64,000 bases of DNA. Origin: Cristatella mucedo. Taxonomy: Eukaryota > Bryozoa > Phylactolaemata > Cristatellidae. The DNA lies in assembly GCA_009760855.2 (NCBI GenBank), contig WPIO01000294.1, positions 54,176 through 118,175 on the forward strand, written 5' to 3'. Positions 56,713-64,000 of the stretch are shown one piece after another (positions within the stretch are counted from its first letter, which is position 1; every line of letters starts with the position of its first letter). The position numbers and the translations under genes were made by a program. The notes under the pieces are model-generated. The model ran no database searches. It had not been told where the DNA came from and worked only from the letters and a program-made list of their open reading frames with translations.

Positions 56713-57044
56713 CGTCGAAACGGCTGCTATTATTGTGTTATGGTCGTCCTCGCGAATAGTTGTTTGCGAGCGCGTGCGTGCTGCTCACGTATCACCAACA
56801 AACCGGCATTCTTCCTATCCAGCATGAGTTCGTTTCCTGAGCTTGAGTTCTATTGCGGCACTTATGTCGCTAGATAACACACGCTACCTGTCAGACGAAC
56901 CTTTGCCGGCAGAGCGAACGTCTTGCCAACTACATATACTATCTGGGCGGGTTTCAAAAAAATTTCCCGACCTTAAGCTACAGCCCTCTAAGCGGAGTTT
57001 TCTTCACTCGCGTTCTGAACTCCTGGCTGCGACATGCAATCAAT
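56713..57044. other. No gene recognised
   Basis: A 67-codon plus frame (56843-57046) ends at the next LINE tail and has no recognised motif. Confidence 0.4.
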
Positions 57045-57128
57045 GATAATAATAATGATGCACCTGATAAAGCGCCCTCAGAGAACTCAATCCCCCTCTA
57101 GGAGCTATACATTTTCCGCAAAGGAAGA
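57045..57128 (-). mobile_element. LINE-A 3' tail, minus strand
   Basis: ATAATAATGATGCACCTGAT, AAAGCGCCCTCAGAGAACTC, then AATCCCCCTCTAGGAGC: a second truncated LINE-A end 330 bp from the previous one, more diverged in the stem. Confidence 0.9.
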
Positions 57129-57573
57129 AGCAATTGAATGGTGATACACGCGGTAGAGCGCCCATGGCTTTGAGGCTGCTGCTACTCCGGGTACTCTTCT
57201 GCTAAGCACTAGCAATTACCATCGTCGCACCGGCCACAGGAGGTAAGAAAATGCGCTGCATGAACGAGAGCTTTGCTTACTCTCAGGTTCAAGAGAAACT
57301 GATATCTAAGCGCTCCTGAGCCCCAGTAATCTGCCTCAAAGAGGCGCTTAATCAGGCATGGGCAATGACGTTGTGTGATCGCTCAACCGTGCCAGCAAAG
57401 TGTCAGCTGCCATTACAATCTGGATGTAACATTTAGCATGCAGCCGTTAAATTCAAGTAATAATGAGAGGGATTGCAAATGAGACAACAATAATTTTGGG
57501 ACCTTGGTGCCTGAATAGTCGGGGCTGTTATCTGAAAGCAATCACTTGGACCATTCGATGCAAACGGGTGTAG
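57129..57573. other. No gene recognised
   Basis: Unassigned sequence with short frames only. Confidence 0.4.
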
Positions 57574-58092
57574 ATTGGCATGCGATAGCTCGGCTAACGG
57601 CCTCGCACACATCAGGCGTTACCGGCGCGAACATATCTTCATACCTTCATGGCGACGGCCAGAGGACTACCTGCAAACTACGCTGGGTGGCTAATCTCCT
57701 AAGCGCAGCCATCGCGGCTGGCTAAAATCTCGGAAAATGAATTCAGACGCCAGGACGCGCGCGATAGCAAGCCGGCGGCCATTCGTCACCCTGCAATCCA
57801 CCGATGCCATTTTTGCTCAACTCGAACTGCCGCCCTGCAGAGGCAGTAAACCGCTTCCGCAAAGCGACGACCGCCGACCGATAGGCTACAGCGGCTTCTA
57901 GGCGATGGCGGCGAGGCAATCGGCGAAATCGACGCAGTCGCACGAAAGGGGCGAGCGTACGCTGCATGCTTGGCCGGCTTCCCCTCGTGCAAAATTAATG
58001 GCTCGTCGCACGGGCGGCGGCAGTGCCGGCGGAGCGGGGCTTCCATGTAAGTCTGACCGCAGAGTTAATTTGATGCTGTTAGCACTAACGTC
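57574..58092 (+). repeat. Repeat Q, copy 2 (empty site)
   Basis: Matches 47984-48812 without the 287 bp insert. The overlapping basic frames on the minus strand (57743-57967, 57786-58046) are not clearly conserved in copy 1. Confidence 0.85.
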
Positions 58093-58135
58093 GCGGTTGC
58101 ACTTCCGGGGCTGCGAAAAAGAGGGCGGCGGGGTA

Positions 58136-58195
58136 AGACTTGTTGACGCTGTTGTGTTCTTAGGGCAAAATACCGCTAAGGAATATACATTTGAA
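58136..58195 (+). repeat. Dispersed 59 bp motif, copy 2
   Basis: Near match to 56316-56374; followed here directly by the AT palindrome. Confidence 0.8.
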
Positions 58196-58203
58196 TATAT
58201 ATA

Positions 58204-58237
58204 TAGCTCATATATATATATATATATATATGAGCTA
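58204..58237. other. AT palindrome with TAGCTCA ends
   Basis: A perfect 34 bp palindrome: TAGCTCA, an AT run, TGAGCTA. Prone to hairpin or cruciform formation. Confidence 0.9.
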
Positions 58238-58246
58238 GGGGATAAC

Positions 58247-59997
58247 TTGACTCTCCAAGATACTGGAGTGCCTCTGCGGTTGGCCGCACGCTTACGTCAA
58301 AAGCTCAACCACCGGTAGCAGGCGGGGCATACATCGCGGCGGCCGAGAAGCCACAGGCGCACACAACACGTGGCGTCACCGGGTCAGCTCGTTCGTCCCG
58401 CCCTTCGAGCAACGCCGCTACAGGACGGCGACAGAACGTAGCGACCGATTCGCTCTGTCGCTGAGCACCGGTAGCCCAACGACGATAACCGTGGTGACCC
58501 AGCGTGACCCCGCGGATAGAGCCAGAAGGACAGAGGCAGACTGCCAGCAGAGCGGCGACGTTCAGGCCTACAATCCGACCACGGTCCAGCCGAGCGACGG
58601 CTTCAAGCGTTAGTTACGCAGCTTGGTTCGCCAGCTGCCCGGCCAGAGTGCAAGGTCGGCTGACCCGTGCAGATGGCTGGATAGGCGTCACTTCGACGTT
58701 TTTCCGGGCTGCAAGACGAATGTCGCCTGAAGTCGCAGACTGGCAGAGGCAGTGGCATCGGGCTAATCAAGCGAGTGGCGATCGCTAGAGTGGAAGCCGC
58801 TCGTGCGGCCGAAGCTCGCTCCGACCGTGGCGCTCATCTATGAGGGGGAGGAGGAGCAAATATCGCCGAGCGACGCCGAGCGACCTGAGAAGAGACGGAC
58901 CACACCGCCGCACCAGCTGGGCAGATAGTCAAAGAGCGCCTACAGCGGGCTTGAATCGGAGGCCTGCCAGCGAAACTGCACGCTGCCCAGTAGCGAGTGG
59001 CTGGCATCAATCCAAGCAGCAGGAGACGCTGGTCGGCACGTGCATTCCACGCTGCTTTGTAAAGCTGCTGGACCGAGGCCAACGGAGACCCGGTCTCAAA
59101 ATGGTGGGTGCAAGGCGATACGTCGTGCGCTTTTGAACGATGAAGGCTTGCTGTGTCTAGTCTTGAGTTGCTTCGCACGACAAGCACAACGAATGGTAAG
59201 AAGGTCGTGAGAAAAGCTGACGGGATTATTTAAAAATGTGTCGTTAGCTTCGATAAGTTTGCCTCGGCGTAGCTCAACCATCAGTTTGCAGTGTCCAGTC
59301 GAGACTTGATGACTCGATGCTAACATACCCATATGCCGCGATGCCACAAAGCCACTCGGAGCTAATTGGTTGCAAGGCAGGAGAGTTATCTGCAGCCAAT
59401 TTTAAGCCTTGGCGGCTGGATGTGAGTATTCGGTGGCACCCGTAACTCGCAGATCGTCCGGCCAGTGCAACATGATGATTGGAGCAGATGCAAGGCTTTG
59501 CAGCCAGGCTCGTCTGCAGCGAGCGGTTCGCTTGCCCCAATACATTTCACCGACTCGGACTGCCACTTGCTCAAGCAACTATTGCATCAAAGGCTTTTTC
59601 ACTCATGTTTAAATCTCTTCCTTTTCTGGATCTTCATTGCCATTAGGAAATATTTCCACTTCAAGCTTTGAAGTAATGAATTTAAGAATAAGCCCACTCC
59701 TCGCATCATGTGCTCTATTCACACGGGTTGTTGTTATTGTACTAATACGTGCTGATCTTGAGAACGTTATCCCACATCAGCTGAATCGTGTTTCATTCCC
59801 AGCACATGCTAAGTGACTAGAAAGGGTCTAGTTGTTTCGAGGTGAACCAGAAATACTTCATTCTTATTTTGTACTGCCCACTGTAGATATTGTCAGACAG
59901 GGGCATTGCTGTACGTACAGCTTCTCAGTAATTGCACATCAGCCACATTTGACATTCTTGATCTCAAGCAAAGGAGGCTCCAAAGAAAGAAGGATCG

Positions 59998-60081
<84 letters not shown>

Positions 60082-60180
60082 CAGAGGGACAAGTCTAAGC
60101 ACTGGATAAATTGCTTCAACTTCGAGGCTAAGCTTAGCTTGGAGAGGAAATCAACGACACATGTACGGATTAGGAAAATA
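58247..60180 (-). repeat. Composite repeat C, inverted right part
   Basis: Reverse complement of the right end of copy 1: 58247-58440 against 28750-28990, 58440-58660 against 28335-28560, 58700-59890 against 27190-28130, and 60080-60180 against the outer flank of the CT block. It lacks the LINE-A tail and SINE-II seen in copy 1. Confidence 0.8.
60003..60078. repeat. (GA)n microsatellite
   Basis: Pure GA; this is the CT block of composite C on the opposite strand. Confidence 0.97.
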
Positions 60181-60202
60181 GAAAGAACATCCAACACAGG
60201 AG

Positions 60203-60298
60203 GAAATGTCCTACCTCGGGGGAAATGTCTAGGGACATATGTCCTAAGCTCCACCAGGGGGCGGGGAGTGTCCGTAGTGGGAAAACGTCCAGGTGGAT
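60203..60298. repeat. GGAAATGTCC motif cluster
   Basis: GGAGGAAATGTCCTACC, GGGGGAAATGTCTAGGGACA and GGGAAAACGTCC in about 95 bp; third cluster of this motif. Confidence 0.75.
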
Positions 60299-60649
60299 CT
60301 CCTCCATCCGGATTTCAGGCATTCCTTCAAGTGTCGCCTTTTTGGATAGAGGTCTTGATGTTAGTTAGGAGTGAATCGGCTAGGTTTGATCTCATGTACG
60401 GGATATGTCAGCGCGACCTGAGACTCTCCTAGTGAAGATGGTTGCAGTATGAAGTTGGGCTTGTTTCTACTCGTATACTTGTTTCTGTTCGTATACAGAA
60501 ACGATACAGCTAAGACCTGTTTAAAGTTATTCTGATTGGTTTTTGACCGTAGCACGTAAGAAATTACGTGCCTATAGACATCTAAACGCTTATCGCTTCG
60601 GGCTGCTGGGTCACCCACGCCGGCTGCTGCATTAGCTACGCCGGCGGCT

Positions 60650-61928
60650 AGTAACCTACTTGTTAGTTATGGTCGTCAGCAGCTGCTATCGCTTCGTCAT
60701 CGTATATCAAATGCATTCCTAGATATTAATGTTGTTGCTAAGATTCATGAACTATGCATTAACAAAAGGAAAGCACCCAGTAGCCGCCGTGGTGGCCAGA
60801 ACCGCCAGCTTAGACGCTGCTCGTTTGGTATTCCTAGCATTGTCTCGAACCGCTCAGCACGCTCCCCTGCATGCGTCACTGTAAATCTCTCAAACTTAGT
60901 GGTCATCAGGCCTGTTGTAACCCAATTGGCCAGACTTAACGCTTGCCTTTGGAATCCTTGCTCAATGTGCAATAAACCTCTAGTAATAAACGACCTTATT
61001 TCTGAAAATGGTATCGACCTGATCGCCCTAACTGAAACTTGGCTGAAATCGATAAACTGCCCGACAATTAAAGACGCTACTCCATCTGGTTTCACGTTCT
61101 TTCACACCCCTAGATCAATCAAAACTGGAGGTGGAGTTGCTATTATCGTGCGCTCGAAATTCAACTTCAAGCCATTTGCGGTACCCTCGAAGCAGTCTTT
61201 TGAATCAATTGTCCTGGTCTCACCCGAAAACAAGCTACCGATAGTGGCAGTAGTCTATCGCCCACCAGGTACCAAATCCTCCTTTATCTCATTTTCTCCG
61301 ATCTCATTTCGATTCTGTGTGCAAGAAATCGATCCTTCCTCGTTATGGGTGATTTCAACGTTCACTTTGATAACTTATCTGACGCTTTCAGCACCGAATT
61401 TCGTACATTGACAGACTCATTATCTCTTGTGACTCATGTGCATGGCCCTACCCACATCAAGGGTCACACACTCGACCAAATTTTCTCATATAACTGCACT
61501 TTGTCATCACCAGTTATCACCAAATCCTGCTTATCTGACCACATGCAGATATCATTCAATCTACAGTGTGTGCCCACATCCTCCTCTAAAATAACCTGTG
61601 AATCGCGAAACCTCAAGACCCTTGACATCGATGCTGTCCGTGCGAGCATATCTGCTTCACCTTTGCTGCTCAGTCCTCCCTCCGATCTGTCATCACTGGT
61701 AGATTGCTACAACACGACACTAGCTGACACGCTCGACGAGTTTGCACCTTTGACAAAGCGCACTGTGCGCCCCCCGCCAAGACGGCCTATGGTTTACCAC
61801 AGACATTAAACTAGCCAAGTCTACTAAACGAAAGCTTGAAAAGGCATACAAAAGATCCGGACTAACTGTCCATCGACAGGCATATGAAGACTACTGTAGG
61901 TCGTACCAATCGATCCTAGCAAAGGCTT
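60650..61928 (+). pseudogene. LINE-A N-terminus and EEP endonuclease, broken
   Basis: The N-terminal basic segment (LLVSYGRQQLLSLRHRISNA, KRKAPSSRRGG) starts near 60650. The endonuclease follows: LNACLWNPCSMCNKPLV, LTETWLKS, GGGVAIIVRSK and VVYRPPG in the frame to 61411. A frame change near 61290 leads to ISILCARNRSFLVMGDFNVH and SDHMQISFNLQ (frame 61345-61809). A second frame change near 61785 leads to KLAKSTKRKLEKAY, and a TAG stop lies at 61928. The catalytic words GDFN and SDH are present, but the frame is broken at least three times. It would supply first-strand nicking activity in an intact element. Confidence 0.85.
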
Positions 61929-61936
61929 AGTCTAGC

Positions 61937-63766
61937 TTGTATAGAAACATTGTTGAATCACAGATGCACAATCCAAAAATGCTGATGTCGACAATAAACC
62001 ATCTCCTCATCCGTTCCCAGGTTAGCTCCTTACCTGATGATCCTTGTGATGATCTAGCCGATCGCTTCTCTGGATTCTTTGTGCAGAAGATAGACAAAAT
62101 CAGGGAATCCATCCCTGCGATGACAACCTTCCCACTAGAATGCTGTTCCTCGGTTCCTGGCGGCGCCTCAATGTCTGCATTTAAACAGGTCACCAGTGAC
62201 GTAGTCCTAAAGCTCGTATCTCAATCAAAGAAGACAACAAGTCCACTGGACCCTATTCCCACTGTCCTGCTCCTACGTTGCATTGATCTGCTGCTGCCAT
62301 GCATAAGCAACATCATTAATATGTCATTAGCCTCAGGTCAGGTCCCAGCACCTTTCAAAAAAGCTGTAGTCAGGCCACTTCTCAAGAAAGCTACACTAGA
62401 CCAAGAGAACTTAAGCAACTACCGCCCAGTCTCCCTTCTACGATTCCTATCAAAGACACTCGAACGGGTCGTGGCGGACCAGCTGAACTCGTATATCGAA
62501 ACCTCACACCTTGCTAGTAAGTTCCAGTCTGGCTTTAGAGCTAATCACTCCACAGAGTCAGCATTGCTTAGGGTATACAACGACCTACTTAGGAATGCAG
62601 ACAAGGGTAGAGTGTCTCTTCTTGTTTTGCTCGATCTTTCGGCAGCTTTTGATACCATCGATCACAAAGTACTTCTAGAGCACCTCTCATCTAGCCTGGG
62701 CATCACTGGCACTGCTCTGCAGTGGTTCAGGTCCAATCTCAGTGGGAGACTCCAGAGTGTTGACGTGAATGGACAAAGATCATCTGAAGTACCTCTAAAA
62801 TATGGAGTACCTCAGGGCTCTGTGCTAGGTCCGGTCCGTTTCACCGTTTATACTCTCCCTCCCGCTGATGTGATTGCCAAGCACAATCTAGGCTTTCACT
62901 TCAATGCGGATGACACTCAGTTGTACCTTTGCTTTGATCCCTCCCAGCCTTCGAGGACCTCAAATTCTCTCAACTCACTTGCTGCATGCATTGATGACAT
63001 CCGATCATGGATGGCAGCAAATTTTCTAAAACTAAACGATGATAACACCAACTTACTAGTTATGGGCAAACCCAGTGTTATTCAGAAATTGGAAAGGCTG
63101 ACTTTCAAAATTGGCTCTGCCAGCATATCTCCAGTTGCATCAGCTCGAAATCTAGGTGTCATATTCCAAAGCGACCTCTCGTTAGACGACCACATCAGCT
63201 CCACAGTCAAATCAGCCTATTTTCAGCTTCATAACATAGCTAAAATTAGGGCTTGTTTAGATACGGATACCACGTCCAAGTTGGTCCATGCATTCGTGAC
63301 ATCTCGTCTCGACTTCTGCAACTCACTGCTTACTGGCCTACCAGCATGTGCGATCAGGCGATTGCAGCTGGTGCAAAACTCTGCAGCTAGGCTTGTCTGT
63401 CGTGAGCGTCGCAGTTGCCACATTACTCCACTTCTCGCCGACCTGCACTGGTTACCAGTCAAGCAACGGATTGACTTCAAGGTTTTGTCGCTCACTTTTA
63501 GGTCTCTTCATTCTATGGCTCCAGCCTATCTTTCAGATATACTACCCCATCAGGCCAAGCATCGTACCACTCGCTTTTCGGAATCCAACAGTCTAGAAAT
63601 ACCTCGTACAAACCTTAAATCCTTTGGAGACCGTGCATTTAGCTCGTATGCTCCCACAGCCTGGAACTCCCTCCCGACCTGCATCAGAACATCCCCTGAC
63701 CTGACCACATTTAAAAGAAACTTAAAAACATACCTATTTAGGACAGAATTTAGTGGGTCCTTGTGA
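61937..63766 (+). CDS. LINE-A reverse transcriptase, 609-codon frame
   Basis: The longest believable frame in the window. In order: a linker (YRNIVESQMHNPKMLM), [20 protein letters not shown], motif A LLVLLDLSAAFDTIDHK (about 62617-62667), motif B GVPQGSVLGPV (about 62803-62835) and motif C HFNADDTQLYL. It continues with LNDDNTNLLVMGKPSV, NLGVIFQSDLSLDDH, SRLDFCNSLLTGLPACAIRR, and the C-terminal FGDRAFSSYAPTAWNSLP. The motif C core is NADD (62903-62914) where the 51835-55425 copy has YADD. The two catalytic Asp remain, but Asn at the first place is unusual. The frame starts after the TAG at 61928, so it is the RT half of a longer broken protein. It belongs to the L2/CR1 group of non-LTR retrotransposons. 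Confidence 0.88.
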   Translation: MYRNIVESQMHNPKMLMSTINHLLIRSQVSSLPDDPCDDLADRFSGFFVQKIDKIRESIPAMTTFPLECCSSVPGGASMSAFKQVTSDVVLKLVSQSKKTTSPLDPIPTVLLLRCIDLLLPCISNIINMSLASGQVPAPFKKAVVRPLLKKATLDQENLSNYRPVSLLRFLSKTLERVVADQLNSYIETSHLASKFQSGFRANHSTESALLRVYNDLLRNADKGRVSLLVLLDLSAAFDTIDHKVLLEHLSSSLGITGTALQWFRSNLSGRLQSVDVNGQRSSEVPLKYGVPQGSVLGPVRFTVYTLPPADVIAKHNLGFHFNADDTQLYLCFDPSQPSRTSNSLNSLAACIDDIRSWMAANFLKLNDDNTNLLVMGKPSVIQKLERLTFKIGSASISPVASARNLGVIFQSDLSLDDHISSTVKSAYFQLHNIAKIRACLDTDTTSKLVHAFVTSRLDFCNSLLTGLPACAIRRLQLVQNSAARLVCRERRSCHITPLLADLHWLPVKQRIDFKVLSLTFRSLHSMAPAYLSDILPHQAKHRTTRFSESNSLEIPRTNLKSFGDRAFSSYAPTAWNSLPTCIRTSPDLTTFKRNLKTYLFRTEFSGSL

Positions 63767-63919
63767 TTCGTCCTCGATGTGCTTATGCGTGCTGACACTG
63801 TTCATGCTGCCACTAACCACATTTGCATGCTGACCCAGTGCATGTAACCCCTAACCATGTTATTCATTTTGTTTGTTTTTCAAGCATGATTTTACTTACT
63901 ATTCTATTGCGTATCACTT

Positions 63920-63983
63920 TGCAGCAAATGTAAAGCGCCTAGAAAGAGATTAAGTTATCTGAGGGCGCTTTATCAAGTGCAAT
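63920..63983 (+). promoter_or_regulatory. LINE-A 3' hairpin tail
   Basis: TAAAGCGCC and GGGCGCTTTA form the outer stem. AGAGA and the following ...TCT form an inner stem around TTAAGT, then AAGTGCAATA and (TTA)n. In L2/CR1-type elements the RT recognises a conserved 3' structure, and this is the candidate here. It is conserved in at least six truncated insertions in the window. Confidence 0.75.
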
Positions 63984-64000
63984 ATTATTATTATTATTAT

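Larger units (their letters stand above)
60490..64000 (+). mobile_element. LINE-A, long copy at window end
   Basis: It starts at GTATACAGAAACGATACAGC, about 100 bp inside the 5' end of the 51835-55425 copy. It runs through the full coding region to the 3' UTR, hairpin tail and (ATT)n, which continues to the last base of the window. It is therefore slightly 5'-truncated, and the true 3' junction lies outside. Confidence 0.92.

Overview
The window reads as a repeat-dominated stretch of a metazoan, probably invertebrate, nuclear genome. The signs are L2/CR1-like non-LTR retrotransposons, tRNA-derived SINEs, a pogo/Tigger-like MITE, long (CT)n and (GTCTCT)n microsatellites, splice-site-like signals, and remnants of two animal-type gene families (B-box/TRIM-like and ROCO). 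There are no bacterial-style operons and no intact single-exon cellular gene. The species cannot be fixed from sequence alone. Identity statements are by-eye alignments, not computed percentages.

Layout. Bases 1-10.6 kb are a patchwork of local duplications: D1 (1757-2466 and 8252-8960), D2 (7208-8235 and 9600-10620), and R1 (three copies between 2472 and 6464). These surround a degraded B-box gene (4501-5991) that keeps a plausible exon junction. Bases 11-13.3 kb hold scattered reverse transcriptase fragments. A pair of strong tandem hairpins lies at 13386-13502. A second B-box pseudogene (15090-16290) is split by a LINE. A degraded ROCO (Roc-COR) gene lies on the minus strand at 17254-19401, with a tRNA-Leu-like sequence and a SINE inside it. 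From about 20 to 46 kb, one complex segment appears repeatedly and rearranged: units S, T and composite C, with C copies at 24.5-29, 30.9-32.9, 33.8-34.3, 35.3-36.3, 37.9-38.2, 38.6-39.9, 40.3-46.2 and 58.2-60.2 kb. Younger LINE and SINE insertions sit inside some copies and are absent from others, which gives several filled/empty site pairs. Bases 46-51.8 kb are mostly unrecognised; they carry degenerate TTTAGGG-like DNA and a pair of about 130 bp inverted arms. Two long LINE-A copies lie at 51835-55425 (minus, near full length) and 60490-64000 (plus).

How the parts relate. LINE-A encodes an EEP endonuclease and a reverse transcriptase, and it ends in a hairpin-forming tail followed by (TTA)n. 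SINE-I has a tRNA-like head and the same kind of hairpin tail, so it was probably mobilised by LINE-A or a relative. LINE-B is a second CR1/L2-like family with a different tail. The least explained item is composite C. One strand of C carries an exon-like reading frame, seen in three copies, with a splice-acceptor-like 5' boundary. C may therefore descend from a duplicated gene or a large coding transposon.
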